Origin: Stygiobacter sp043807765
GTDB taxonomy: Bacteria; Bacteroidota; Ignavibacteria; Ignavibacteriales; Melioribacteraceae
NCBI GenBank assembly: GCA_043807765.1
Contig: JAZDFQ010000059.1
Coordinates: 124,001-188,000, forward strand
Reading direction: 5' to 3'
DNA: 64,000 bases
Part shown: one piece after another, positions 1 to 9,026 of the stretch
How positions within the stretch are numbered: position 1 is the first letter of the stretch
How the letters are laid out: every line of letters begins with the position of its first letter
Notes under the pieces: generated by a model
What the model was told of the DNA's origin: nothing
The model's database searches: none
What the model saw: the letters and a program-made list of their open reading frames with translations, nothing else
Position numbers and translations under genes: made by a program

Positions 1-2
1 TT

Positions 3-866
3 GTAAATGAAAAGCCAATTATACAAACCGCTTTGCCTTTGCCGGAGTTTTGGCAAAAGTATAGAACAGAAAGCGCAAAGAAGCTTCCAATCTTTAGAAA
101 CCCCGAAGACCAGGCAGAGATTTTATCAAATATGCTTTTCCATTCTTTGGTGAAGAATAAAATTGAGAGAAATAAAGACGAGTATTCTAAAGCTATAAAC
201 ACTAAGCCAAAAACAAATTTATTCACCAGTGGTTTCATTCCACAAAGTGAAATCACATTCTTATGTAACGAATACGATCTTCCGCTAATCAAGAGCATGG
301 TTGTAAAGCCGGATGAGCTTGATAATATTGAACAAGATTCTTTTCCGCTAGTAATCAAGGGAATTAATCCGAATGTGATTCACAAATCCGAGCTAAGCGC
401 GGTTAAGCTGAACATTAAAACAAAAGAAGAATTGTTCACCGCCGCATATGAAATTAACACGAGTTTCGCAAAAGCCGGATTTTCTGTTGAGGAATTTCTT
501 GTTCAGCAGTTTGTTAAAACAAAACATGAGCTGCTAATCGGCGGTTTCCGTGATCCTTCTTTCGGTCCGGTTATCATGTTTGGCTCCGGCGGAAAGTATG
601 TTGAAGTTTTCGACGATGTGAAAATTAAATCATGCTATCTGTGCGGAGAAGACATTGACGAAATGATTAATCAAACAAGCATTGGCAAGATTTTGCACGG
701 CGTTCGCGGCGAATCCGCTGCCGATCTTACTGAATTGAAACGCATAATCAAACAATGCTCTATAATGATGCTGGAAAACAATAACATTACCGAGTTCGAT
801 TTGAATCCGCTAATTGTTGATACGGAAGGAAAGCTCCATGCCGTTGATGTTCGCGTAAAAGCATAA
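3..866 (+). CDS. ADP-forming acyl-CoA synthetase, C-terminal part (5' truncated by window edge)
   Basis: The frame is open from the first bases, so the gene starts outside the window; the TTG at 33 is not a convincing start. What remains is the end of the CoA-ligase part followed by an ATP-grasp domain (ATP-grasp_5). The strings NPNVIHKSELSAVKL and DPSFGPVIMFGSGGKYVEV are typical of the beta part of ADP-forming acetyl-CoA synthetases, where a histidine in the first string relays phosphate. It ends with ITEFDLNPLIV, the usual C-terminal ATP-grasp motif. These cytosolic enzymes interconvert acyl-CoA, ADP and phosphate with acid, CoA and ATP, giving ATP in fermentation. Acetyl-CoA is the likely substrate by family only; a protein-acetylating Pat-like fusion cannot be excluded without the N-terminus. 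Confidence 0.85.
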   Translation, partial: VNEKPIIQTALPLPEFWQKYRTESAKKLPIFRNPEDQAEILSNMLFHSLVKNKIERNKDEYSKAINTKPKTNLFTSGFIPQSEITFLCNEYDLPLIKSMVVKPDELDNIEQDSFPLVIKGINPNVIHKSELSAVKLNIKTKEELFTAAYEINTSFAKAGFSVEEFLVQQFVKTKHELLIGGFRDPSFGPVIMFGSGGKYVEVFDDVKIKSCYLCGEDIDEMINQTSIGKILHGVRGESAADLTELKRIIKQCSIMMLENNNITEFDLNPLIVDTEGKLHAVDVRVKA

Positions 867-924
867 TTTTTCATTTGCTTGATTATGTTTATTTTAGAAG
901 TGTAAAAAAGATTTCTGGAGACAC

Positions 925-1026
925 CGGGTTGAAAAGATAATAACGGATTAAGATAATTTGCTGTTTACCTCTTAAGGCAAACTTTTTTGTAGTGCAGATA
1001 ATCTTTATCCGTTCCTTTTCAGCCCG
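925..1026 (+). promoter_or_regulatory. Long imperfect inverted repeat in the ABC-F leader
   Basis: Bases 925-936 pair with 1015-1026 (12 bp with one G-U), and 942-961 pair with 994-1013 (20 bp with two mismatches and one G-U). A smaller hairpin sits inside the loop (963-970 with 975-982, one mismatch). The transcript would fold into a rod of about 32 bp. Its 3' arm ends in CCCG, which is shared with the first segment of the switch at 1024-1069. The structure is seen directly; a regulatory role is inferred. A dead mobile repeat is the main alternative. Confidence 0.55.
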
Positions 1027-1069
1027 TGGTTAATAACCGCGGCAAGCGGTTTTTACATTTTAAACCGCT
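1024..1069 (+). promoter_or_regulatory. Putative attenuator with alternative pairings 1:2, 2:3 and 3:4
   Basis: Four segments can pair in three exclusive ways. Segment 1 (1024-1032) pairs with 2 (1034-1042) in a 9-bp stem with one G-U. Segment 2 (1035-1040, AACCGC) pairs with 3 (1046-1051, GCGGTT), and the run TTTTT then A, C, A, TTTT follows, like an intrinsic terminator. Segment 3 (1045-1052) pairs with 4 (1062-1069) in a perfect 8-bp stem. The ABC-F start codon lies 30 bases downstream. Antibiotic-resistance ABC-F genes are often controlled by leader attenuation, which fits; the mechanism here is inferred. Confidence 0.55.
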
Positions 1070-1099
1070 CATATCATTCACAACAAAAAGGAAAAAATT

Positions 1100-2599
1100 A
1101 TGAGCAACCTCTTTCTAAAATTTAACAGCATTACTTTCGGTTACGAAAACTCCGTTAACGATATATTTTGCAATGCTTCTTTCCAGCTTACAAACGGCTG
1201 GACCGGTTTAATTGGCGCAAATGGATTCGGCAAGACAACTCTTCTTAAACTAGCATGCGGATTAATCAAATGTAGCAAGGGTTCAATTGAATCTCCGCGC
1301 AACGTTTACTATAACGAACAGCGAACCGACAATCCTCCGGATAATTTTGAAGAATTACTGCAAAGTTTCGACAGGCGTTCTCTCCATTTAATTAACGAGC
1401 TAAACATTAAGCCCGAATGGCTTACCCGCTGGGAAACTCTTTCTCATGGAGAAAGAAAGCGCGTACAAATTGCTTGTGCGCTTGCAAGCAATCCGGAATT
1501 GCTGGCTATCGATGAACCGACTAATCATCTCGATGCAAGCGCTAAGGAGATGATCTACAATTCCTTACAATCCTTCAACGGAATCGGATTGATTGTTAGT
1601 CACGATAGGGACTTGCTGGAAAATCTGTGCGGTCAATTTCTTTTTGCTGATCCGTTACATGTAGAACTTCGTCGTGGGAAACTGACTGAAGTTCTCTTAC
1701 AAAGAAGATTAGAAAATGAGTCGGCAATAAAACGGCTGGAATTAAAAAAGTGGGAAATCGTTATGCTCGAGAAAGAATACCAAAGAAGAAGGGAGATAGT
1801 TGATAAAAGCAAAAATAAAATGTCTAAAAAGAATATTGATAAAAACGACCGAGATGCTAAAGGAAAAGTAGATTTAGCCAGATTAACCGGTAAAGATGCG
1901 GTTGGAGGCAGATTAAAAACTATAATGCAATCCCGGGTTGAAAATGCAAAGACCGAGTTACAGAATATTGAAGTAAAGCGTGAATATAAAACCGGCGTTA
2001 CGCTTTCCGGTTCGTTTTCACACAGAAACTTTTTGCTTAACCTTGAAGCCGGCACTCTTCGTCTTTCGCCCGAAAAAACGCTTACATACAAGAATCTGAT
2101 TATTGCGCCGAGAGATAGAATTGCGCTTACCGGAGAAAACGGTTCGGGCAAGAGCTCGCTCCTTCGTCATATTCTAAAAAATATAAATGCAGATGCAGAA
2201 AACATCACATACATTCCGCAAGAAATTTCTATCGAAGAAACCAAGACTCTAATGAGGGAAATCAGAAATATTTCAAACGAGCAGCTTGGAAAACTGCTAA
2301 CCATAATCAGCCGGCTTGGTTCAGACGCAAAACGAATTCTCGACACCGAAATACCAAGTCCAGGCGAAACGAGAAAACTTCTGCTCGGTCTCGGTATCAC
2401 AAAAAATCCTCATATAATAATTATGGACGAGCCGACAAACCACATGGACCTCGCTTCTATTGAGTGTTTGGAAGATGCGCTACTAAATGTTTCGTGCGCA
2501 CTTCTTCTTGTTAGCCATGATAAAACTTTTCTTAAAAACGTTACTTCTAAGGAGTGGGAAATTGTTAGCAAAGAAAATATGCTGGAGCTGATTACGTAA
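1100..2599 (+). CDS. ABC-F family ATPase (ribosome-associated, possible antibiotic resistance class)
   Basis: A 499-residue protein with two ATP-binding cassettes and no membrane segment, the ABC-F layout. The first Walker A is GANGFGKTT (39-47), the first signature LSHGERKR (about 113-120), and Walker B is followed by DEPTNHLD. The second Walker A is GENGSGKSS (about 345-353), the second signature is the unusual SPGETRKLL (about 420), and DEPTNHMD follows. The lysine-rich interdomain linker (about 190-285) is where ABC-F proteins contact P-site tRNA. Some ABC-F proteins regulate translation (EttA type) and others displace ribosome-targeting antibiotics. The variant second signature and the structured leader favour the second group, but the subfamily is not settled. 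The start is supported by AAAAAGGA about 7 bases upstream. Confidence 0.9.
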   Translation: MSNLFLKFNSITFGYENSVNDIFCNASFQLTNGWTGLIGANGFGKTTLLKLACGLIKCSKGSIESPRNVYYNEQRTDNPPDNFEELLQSFDRRSLHLINELNIKPEWLTRWETLSHGERKRVQIACALASNPELLAIDEPTNHLDASAKEMIYNSLQSFNGIGLIVSHDRDLLENLCGQFLFADPLHVELRRGKLTEVLLQRRLENESAIKRLELKKWEIVMLEKEYQRRREIVDKSKNKMSKKNIDKNDRDAKGKVDLARLTGKDAVGGRLKTIMQSRVENAKTELQNIEVKREYKTGVTLSGSFSHRNFLLNLEAGTLRLSPEKTLTYKNLIIAPRDRIALTGENGSGKSSLLRHILKNINADAENITYIPQEISIEETKTLMREIRNISNEQLGKLLTIISRLGSDAKRILDTEIPSPGETRKLLLGLGITKNPHIIIMDEPTNHMDLASIECLEDALLNVSCALLLVSHDKTFLKNVTSKEWEIVSKENMLELIT

Positions 2600-2683
2600 T
2601 GGACTTCTTCAAACTTCTTAATTCTTTGGCTATCTTTGCTTCGAAATTTTTTGACAATTTTGTTCTAACCGGGAACTGTCCTT

Positions 2684-4153
2684 ATGAAAGTAGCTTTTGT
2701 AGCCAGCGAAGTTTTTCCTTACGCCAAAACGGGTGGCCTTGCAGATGTAGCAGGTTCTCTCCCCATTGAGTTGAGCAATCTAGGTAACGAAGTTAAAGTC
2801 TTTATGCCGAAGTACAACGTCTTTGGCGAAGTTGAACACGGGTTGCATTATCATTGGAAAATCGGTGAGATTCCTATTCGGGTTGCGGGACGAGTTCATT
2901 CAGTTCACGTTCACACAGCAAAACTCCCCCATTCGAATGTCGAAATACATTTTGTTGATTGCCCTTACTTCTTCCACCGTTTTCGCGTTTACACAAATGA
3001 TCACGATGAAGACGAGCGCTTCATTCTGTTTATGAAGGGTGTAATTGAAATCCTTCAGAGAATCGAGTGGGCACCGGATGTAATTCATTGTAACGACTGG
3101 CAAACCGGCTTGCTTCCTCTTTTACTTCGCGAAAATTATGGCTGGGATCAAATGTTTAATCGTACTTCAACGGTTTACACTATTCATAACGTTGCTTATC
3201 AAGGAAGATTTCCTAAAGAAACTTTTGCAAAAGCAGAAATAAAATTTGATCACTACTTACCAGGCGGTCTTGGCGAATTTGAAGGCGGAATAAATTTTAT
3301 GAAGTCTGCAATCCTTACGAGTGACGTGTTAAATACTGTAAGCCAAACCTATGCCCACGAATTGCTGACACCGGAATATGGCGAAGGAATGGAAAATTAT
3401 CTTCGCTCCCGCGAAAAAGATTTCTATGGAATAATAAACGGAATTGATTACAAAATATGGAATCCGGAGAAAGATGTTTTACTTTCTTATCAATTTTCAG
3501 CAACTAATCTTTCCGGGAAACTCCAAAACAAAAAATTCTTGCTTGAACAGCTTGGTTTCAAGTTTGATGAAAATATTCCTCTGATTGGAATTGTCTCCCG
3601 TATGGTTTCTCAAAAAGGATTTGATATAATTGGTTATGCCCTCAACGAGTTAATGCAATTTAATGCCTATTGGGTAATACTTGGCAGCGGCGAACAGCGC
3701 TATGAGGATATGTTTACCTACGCAAGAGAAAATTATCCTCAAAAGGTGTACTTCTACAGAGGCTTTAATAATGAACTATCTCACTTGATAGAAGCTGCTA
3801 CCGATATTTTTCTAATGCCCTCCCGCTTTGAGCCGTGCGGTCTTAATCAAATTTATTCTCTTAAATATGGAACCGTTCCTGTAGTTCGTAAAACCGGCGG
3901 GCTAGCCGATACTGTTTTGGATTGGAATGAACATCTTGCAAAGGGACAAGAAATTGGAACCGGCTATTCGTTTAAGGATTACACAGCACATGCTCTTGTT
4001 CAAACTGTTCAACGTGCAATTCATGATTTTCAACTGAAAGAGGTTTGGCAAAAAATTCAACAGAATGGAATGAACAAGGATTATTCGTGGAGAAGATCTG
4101 CGGAGAGATATGTTGAGCTTTACAAACAAGCGATTATCAAACGTATCGGTTAA
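2684..4153 (+). CDS. glgA: Glycogen synthase (ADP-glucose type)
   Basis: A GT5-family glucosyltransferase that adds glucose from ADP-glucose to the non-reducing end of alpha-1,4-glucan in the cytosol. The N-terminal motif KTGGLADV (15-22) binds the sugar nucleotide, and the repeated C-terminal motif PSRFEPCGLNQ...RKTGGLADT (about 380-410) completes the GT-B active site. Its 489 residues are close to the roughly 480 of characterised GlgA. No branching enzyme or glgC lies next to it, so it appears to be a single-gene unit. No strong ribosome binding site is visible. A TTGACA stands 33 bases before the start, but no matching -10 follows. Confidence 0.96.
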   Translation: MKVAFVASEVFPYAKTGGLADVAGSLPIELSNLGNEVKVFMPKYNVFGEVEHGLHYHWKIGEIPIRVAGRVHSVHVHTAKLPHSNVEIHFVDCPYFFHRFRVYTNDHDEDERFILFMKGVIEILQRIEWAPDVIHCNDWQTGLLPLLLRENYGWDQMFNRTSTVYTIHNVAYQGRFPKETFAKAEIKFDHYLPGGLGEFEGGINFMKSAILTSDVLNTVSQTYAHELLTPEYGEGMENYLRSREKDFYGIINGIDYKIWNPEKDVLLSYQFSATNLSGKLQNKKFLLEQLGFKFDENIPLIGIVSRMVSQKGFDIIGYALNELMQFNAYWVILGSGEQRYEDMFTYARENYPQKVYFYRGFNNELSHLIEAATDIFLMPSRFEPCGLNQIYSLKYGTVPVVRKTGGLADTVLDWNEHLAKGQEIGTGYSFKDYTAHALVQTVQRAIHDFQLKEVWQKIQQNGMNKDYSWRRSAERYVELYKQAIIKRIG

Positions 4154-4301
4154 TCAATTTTTTGTCTATACTAATTTGTCTTTTCCTTTGTTAATAAAAC
4201 ACAACCCGGTTACGAACGTCTCAATCGTGTACCCATTTAGATTCCTTTTGCAAATTTGCGGGAATTGTCTGGCAAATAATTACAACTAACTTCTAGGATT
4301 T

Positions 4302-5465
4302 ATGAAGGCTTCTCAAATGTTCATTTTCTTTGGAATCGTTTTTACCGTTTATGGATTAATTAATTATTACATAATCCGCCGTGGTTTATCTGTTGTTCCT
4401 ACGGAATACAAAACTATTTTTCTTGTTGCAATAATCTTTATTGCCGCGTCTTACATTGCCGGTAGAGTTTTTGAAAATATTTGGATTTCACCAATCAGTA
4501 TTGTGCTTGTATGGATTGGCTCTTTCTGGCTTGCTATTATGACTTACACTTTTCTATTTATAATTATTGTCGATTTGTTCAGATTGGTTAATCACTTCAT
4601 CCCGTTTTTTCCTTCGTTCATTACTTCAAACATTGAACAAGCAAAACGAGTTGCGGCAATTATTGTCGGCATTTTTGTTTTAAGCTCTGTTATCGGCGGT
4701 TACATTAATACAAAGATGATAGTGATAAAAAAGTATTCTATAGACATTAAGAAAAATGCGGGCGGGTTAAAATCTCTCAAGCTTGCCGTTGCTTCGGATC
4801 TGCATCTCGGCACAATTAACAGTTACGAGTTTATGTATAACGTTAGTGAAAAGATAAATAAGCTTGATCCTGATGTAATTTTACTCGCCGGGGATATTAT
4901 AGATGAAGATTTGGGTCCCGTAATTAAATACGATGTTGGCGAGCATCTTAAGAGATTAAAAGCCAAGTATGGTGTTTACGCTATTACCGGAAATCACGAA
5001 TACATTGGCGGAGCTGAGCCTGCGGTTGAATACTTACGCAAGCATGATATAAATGTTATTCGAGATAGCGCTATTAAAGTTGATAATGCGTTTTACGTTA
5101 TAGGACGGGAAGACCGTTCAAGCAGACAATTTGGCGGTAAGAAACGCAAAGAACTTTCCGACATAATAAAAGATGTTGATAAATCGCTTCCGGTTATTAT
5201 GATGGATCATCAGCCTTTTGAGTTGGAACAAGCTGTTCAGAATGGCATTGATCTGCAACTTAGCGGACATACACACAACGGACAGCTTTGGCCTTTCAAT
5301 TATATTGTAGAAAGGGTTTATGAACTTGCATGGGGTTACAAAGTTATTGGTAATACACATTTCTATGTTTCCAGCGGTGTTGGAGGATGGGGTCCGCCGA
5401 CTAGAACCGGAAGTCGTCCGGAAATAATTAGCATAACACTCAATTTTGTCGGAGAAAATAAATGA
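4302..5465 (+). CDS. Membrane-anchored calcineurin-like metallophosphoesterase
   Basis: The first 140 or so residues form about four hydrophobic segments. A metallophosphoesterase domain follows with the complete metal-binding set: SDLHLG (about 163-172), AGDIIDED (about 196), GNHEY (about 230), MMDHQP (about 303) and GHTHNGQLW (about 322). This arrangement is that of the YkoQ/YaeI group, which includes lipid-acting phosphodiesterases, so a membrane-lipid or nucleotide-sugar substrate is possible; the sequence does not decide this. TAGGA lies 5-6 bases upstream of the ATG. The stop overlaps the next start in ATGA, so the two genes are probably co-translated. Confidence 0.88.
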   Translation: MKASQMFIFFGIVFTVYGLINYYIIRRGLSVVPTEYKTIFLVAIIFIAASYIAGRVFENIWISPISIVLVWIGSFWLAIMTYTFLFIIIVDLFRLVNHFIPFFPSFITSNIEQAKRVAAIIVGIFVLSSVIGGYINTKMIVIKKYSIDIKKNAGGLKSLKLAVASDLHLGTINSYEFMYNVSEKINKLDPDVILLAGDIIDEDLGPVIKYDVGEHLKRLKAKYGVYAITGNHEYIGGAEPAVEYLRKHDINVIRDSAIKVDNAFYVIGREDRSSRQFGGKKRKELSDIIKDVDKSLPVIMMDHQPFELEQAVQNGIDLQLSGHTHNGQLWPFNYIVERVYELAWGYKVIGNTHFYVSSGVGGWGPPTRTGSRPEIISITLNFVGENK

Positions 5466-6424
5466 GCTTAGGCAAATGTTTGGTCGTTGGCGCCACCGGT
5501 GGAATTGGAAGAGCTGCTGTAAAAGCTTTGGTAGAGAGCGGTAATCACGTACGCGCTTTTGTACGCAATAGACAGAAAGCAGAAAAATATTTCTTTGGAA
5601 TGAAAAACGTGGAAATATTCGAAGGTGATGCTACAAAGCCGGGCGATCTAAACAAATCGATAAAGGGCTGCTCTCATTTGTTTTACTGTGCTAACACACT
5701 CTACACAGAATGGATTGAGAAAGCCCGTCCTCTCTTAAAAATTTCTCTCGATGCCGCTTTGGAAGCAAAAGCGCGTTTCGTTTTTCCGGGCAACGTTTAT
5801 TTATATGGTCACGCTCAATACAATCCGGTTGATGAAAAACACCCGCATGCCGCTCACACCGTAAAAGGAAAGATCAGAGTTGAGATGGAAGAAACCATTA
5901 AGCAATATTCTTCGGAAAAAGGATTACAGTTTACAATCGTGCGCTTCCCGGATTTTTACGGTCCGTTTGTTGTAAATGGTTTTTCCGAGAAGGCATATCA
6001 AAACGCACTTGTAGGAAAATCTTTATTGTGGATTGGTGCAAAGAATATTTCGCTTGAATATATTTTTATTGAAGATGCCGGAAAGTGTTTGGCTACCGCC
6101 GGACTTTCGGAAAAAGGAATAAATCAAGAGTTTAACGTTCCGGCAACCCAACCTATTACCAACAAAGATTATTTAGGATTAATTTCAACTCTTGGCGGCG
6201 GAAAGTCTAAGCTACAAATCCTCAACTCCGATTTTATCTTTACTGTTATGGGTTTCTTCAATAAGCTAATTAAGGAAGTTGCTGAGATGCTTTACCTGAA
6301 GCGCGAAGAGCTTATTTTGGACGGCACAAAATTCAAAAACACTTTTGGCTTTTTGCCAAGTACAACTTATGAAGATGGTGTAAAGAAAACTTTCATTTGG
6401 GTGAAGTCGTTTTATAAAATTTGA
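5462..6424 (+). CDS. NAD(P)-dependent epimerase/dehydratase-like atypical SDR protein
   Basis: The Rossmann motif GATGGIGR (10-17) at the N-terminus shows NAD(P) binding. The region that normally carries the catalytic YxxxK reads HTVKGKIRVEME, with no tyrosine in the expected place, so it belongs with atypical or extended SDRs whose activity may be altered or lost. The pattern VYLYG...P.DEKHP upstream is typical of UDP-sugar epimerase relatives. It shares a 4-base ATGA overlap with the metallophosphoesterase gene and runs convergently 13 bases into the next gene. The substrate cannot be told from sequence. Confidence 0.82.
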   Translation: MSLGKCLVVGATGGIGRAAVKALVESGNHVRAFVRNRQKAEKYFFGMKNVEIFEGDATKPGDLNKSIKGCSHLFYCANTLYTEWIEKARPLLKISLDAALEAKARFVFPGNVYLYGHAQYNPVDEKHPHAAHTVKGKIRVEMEETIKQYSSEKGLQFTIVRFPDFYGPFVVNGFSEKAYQNALVGKSLLWIGAKNISLEYIFIEDAGKCLATAGLSEKGINQEFNVPATQPITNKDYLGLISTLGGGKSKLQILNSDFIFTVMGFFNKLIKEVAEMLYLKREELILDGTKFKNTFGFLPSTTYEDGVKKTFIWVKSFYKI

Positions 6425-6915
6425 TCCGCCGGCTTATCTTCACCGCTGCTTAAAATATTTTCTGCTTCGAGAACTTCGCTGAAAGGAACCAAAATTTTTA
6501 TTTCTCCACGACCATAGATGGCTTCCTCCAGTGCATTTTGATTGTTTGATTCGGTTGAAGGCGTATAAGTTGTTGGTTTGTTTTTCCCTGTAAATAGAAA
6601 TGGGTGCAATCCGTTTTCTATTAGTGTGTTTCTTAAGCTTTCACTTTCGTAAGCGCTTTTGCAAATAGAAATTACCGCAAGTGATTGATAAATTTCATAG
6701 TGCTCATGTTCAGCACATAGAAAAACATCATTTGCAAACATTCCGCACTCATTACAAAAAGCGTAATGGCAGATTACGCAAACTCCTTCAGCATATTTGT
6801 TTGAATGGGTAAAGCAATTAACTGTCTCGTCGAAAATTGAACCGCAGCGTGGACAGAATTCATCTTCGTTTGTTAATTCTAATTCACAGTTACTACACAA
6901 TATTTCATTTTCCAA
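6412..6915 (-). CDS. Zinc-ribbon/B-box-like protein with C-terminal DUF2007 domain
   Basis: The N-terminus is a zinc ribbon (C7, C10, C21, C24). A second cysteine/histidine-rich module like a B-box follows (C34, H37, C46, C49, C54, C57). The C-terminal half (ISICKSAYESESLRNTLIENG...KILVPFSEVLEAENIL) matches the DUF2007 putative signal-transducing fold. The start is a TTG preceded by AAGGAG, since no in-frame ATG is nearer. It is the last gene of a tight minus-strand run (11 bases after the Ycf48-like gene) and is the only one in the run without a signal peptide. Its role is unknown. Confidence 0.75.
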   Translation of the reverse strand: MENEILCSNCELELTNEDEFCPRCGSIFDETVNCFTHSNKYAEGVCVICHYAFCNECGMFANDVFLCAEHEHYEIYQSLAVISICKSAYESESLRNTLIENGLHPFLFTGKNKPTTYTPSTESNNQNALEEAIYGRGEIKILVPFSEVLEAENILSSGEDKPADQIL

Positions 6916-6926
6916 AACTGAGCTCC

Positions 6927-9014
6927 TTATTTAATGAGAATCATTTTCTTGGTTTGAACAAAACCTCCGGCTTGTAATCTATAAAAATAAATTCCGCTTT
7001 GTAGAGACGCGCCATGGCGCGTCTTTACGTTAAACTTTTCATTGTACGTTCCGACTTGCCGATATTCGTTTACCAATGTTGCCAGTTCCCTTCCCAGTAC
7101 ATCATACACTTTTAGGCTTACTTGACTTGCTGCTTGTAACTTGTAGCTAATGGTCGTTTCCGGATTAAACGGATTTGGATAGTTTTGGCTCAGTTCAAAC
7201 TTAGTTGGTATTTCTTTTTCCTCTTCTATAAAAGTAGTGCCGCCGTTTGTAGTTTTTAATATTGTGCCATTAGCACCGGCAGCCCAGCCGGTGTTTTCAT
7301 CAAGAAAGTATACCGTATATAAATTATTTAGTGTGTTGCTTTTTTGGTGAATCCAATCTTCTCCGCCATTTGTTGTTTTCAATATGGTTCCATAGGTTCC
7401 TATTGTCCATCCTAGCTGTTTATTAATAAACTGAAACGAGTATAATATTGCCGTTGATTCGGTTTTTTGCTGATTCCACGTGTCTCCTCCATTTGTAGTA
7501 TGCAAAATATAACCCATGTCTCCGCAGATCCATCCGTTGTTTTCGTCTGTAAAATGAATCGCTTGTAATCCAAAATGTTTTGTATCTTTTAGTAGCACCC
7601 AAGTATTTCCCCCATCTACAGATTTTAATATGCCGCCTTGTAAAGTAATTGCCCATCCTTTCTGCTTGTCCATAAAAAAGATTGCTTGCAATTGCTTTCC
7701 ACCGCCCAACGTGTTCAAATCTTTAACTACAATTATTTCCCAATTATTATCACCATCAACGGACTTATAAACCTTTATACCTCCTTCTACAAACCAAATA
7801 TTATTTTCAATAATGGATGCTGATCTAATATAGGAACCAACGTTTAAAATAGTTTCCCAGTTCGCGCCTCCGTTAGTAGTTATAAAAACATCAGATCCAA
7901 ACGCGAAGCCGTTATTTTCGTCCCCAAAATATAGTCTATTACATGTTTCATTTAAGGCTACTTGTTTCCACGAACTACCACCATTTGTGCTCTTATAATT
8001 TTTACTAGGCCAAGCATATCCTCCTACCCAGCCAATATTTTTGTTTATAAAAAATATGCTTCTAAATTCGCATTGACTATCGCTTGAAATTGTTTTCCAG
8101 GTTATTCCACCGTCCTCTGTTTTATAAATTCTGCCGGCTTCCCCTACAACAAAACCGAGTTTGTTGTTGCTTAAGTCCGCAGATTTAATGGCGTTCGTTG
8201 AGTACTTTGGATTCCATGTTTTACCTCCATTATCTGTAATATACGTAATGCGGCCAAACGCTAGTCCGTTATTCTTATCAGTAAACCAGACACACGAAAA
8301 TTTTGTCATCGATTCTGAGAATTTCTCGCTCCAAGTTGTTCCGCCATCAGTTGTATTAAATATTTTGCCGGAAGCACTAACCGTCCATCCGTTGTTTTCA
8401 TCTATAAAGAAAATTGACTTTAATTCTGCCGTCAAATCTATCGTAATTCCTTTCCACGTATTTCCACCATCGGTTGTTTTGGTTATAGTTCCTTCTTTGC
8501 CTACCGCAAAACCAAGGTTGGCATTTACAAAGCAGATATTATTCAGCGTATTTATTGTCTTGCTATTTTTCTTTTCCCACGTCTCACCGCCGTCTATGGT
8601 TTTTAGTAAATATCCATAATATCCGCAGATATAACCAACGTTTTTACTAACAAAGCAAATTGAATGGTAAGTGTTTTTTATACCGGTGGAAAACGCTTTC
8701 CACGTTTCTCCTCTATCAGTTGTTTTAAATATCGTTCCATCCACACCTAATATGTAACCCGTACTCTCATCTCCAAAATGAACCGAGTTAAAATTCATTT
8801 CTGTTCCTAAATAAATTTTATTCCATGTTTCGCCGGCATCTGTTGTTCTTATTACCGTTCCGAGATCGCCCACAGCTATTACTGTTGTTGAATCTACAAT
8901 TTTAACATCGTTCAGTGTGTTGCCTTGTGGCTGTGGACTTTGCCAAACCCATTGAGCTAACAGTTGTGATGCTATTAGCATTAATCCAATCAATACGTTG
9001 AATATATATTTCAT
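6927..9014 (-). CDS. Secreted Ycf48/sialidase-like beta-propeller with T9SS sorting domain
   Basis: A signal peptide (MKYIFNVLIGLMLIASQLLAQ) is followed by more than ten repeats of the form W....S..........G.IxKTTDGGxTW, the Ycf48/BNR type that folds into beta-propellers. The last roughly 85 residues are a type A T9SS C-terminal domain (YPNPFNPETTISY to TKKMILIK), so the protein should cross the outer membrane through the Por machinery and be released or anchored at the surface. It is the fourth gene of a minus-strand run. The loop of its sorting domain contains a 28-bp palindrome that adds KTRHGASLQ. What the propeller binds is unknown. Confidence 0.88.
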   Translation of the reverse strand: MKYIFNVLIGLMLIASQLLAQWVWQSPQPQGNTLNDVKIVDSTTVIAVGDLGTVIRTTDAGETWNKIYLGTEMNFNSVHFGDESTGYILGVDGTIFKTTDRGETWKAFSTGIKNTYHSICFVSKNVGYICGYYGYLLKTIDGGETWEKKNSKTINTLNNICFVNANLGFAVGKEGTITKTTDGGNTWKGITIDLTAELKSIFFIDENNGWTVSASGKIFNTTDGGTTWSEKFSESMTKFSCVWFTDKNNGLAFGRITYITDNGGKTWNPKYSTNAIKSADLSNNKLGFVVGEAGRIYKTEDGGITWKTISSDSQCEFRSIFFINKNIGWVGGYAWPSKNYKSTNGGSSWKQVALNETCNRLYFGDENNGFAFGSDVFITTNGGANWETILNVGSYIRSASIIENNIWFVEGGIKVYKSVDGDNNWEIIVVKDLNTLGGGKQLQAIFFMDKQKGWAITLQGGILKSVDGGNTWVLLKDTKHFGLQAIHFTDENNGWICGDMGYILHTTNGGDTWNQQKTESTAILYSFQFINKQLGWTIGTYGTILKTTNGGEDWIHQKSNTLNNLYTVYFLDENTGWAAGANGTILKTTNGGTTFIEEEKEIPTKFELSQNYPNPFNPETTISYKLQAASQVSLKVYDVLGRELATLVNEYRQVGTYNEKFNVKTRHGASLQSGIYFYRLQAGGFVQTKKMILIK
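7001..7028. repeat. 28-bp REP-like palindrome inside a T9SS domain
   Basis: The core GACGCGCCATGGCGCGTC is a perfect palindrome, extended by GTAGA and TTTAC with one mismatched pair. It is far more GC-rich than its surroundings and looks like a dispersed REP element. It is in frame and encodes roughly VKTRHGASL between the strands EKFN and SGIYFYRL of the sorting domain. Confidence 0.8.
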
Positions 9015-9026
9015 CTTTATGTATCC

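Noticed and set aside
925..1026. The ABC-F leader rod as a MITE
   Set aside because: No target duplication is visible, no second copy was found in the window, and the arms continue into the switch; it cannot be fully excluded.
1633..2151. A 172-codon frame opposite the ABC-F gene
   Set aside because: It is the shadow of a clearly functional gene, has no ribosome binding site and shows low-complexity residues.
2651..2679. A TTGACA with possible -10 before glgA
   Set aside because: The hexamer at the right distance (AACTGT) is a poor -10 and lies only 4 bases from the start codon.
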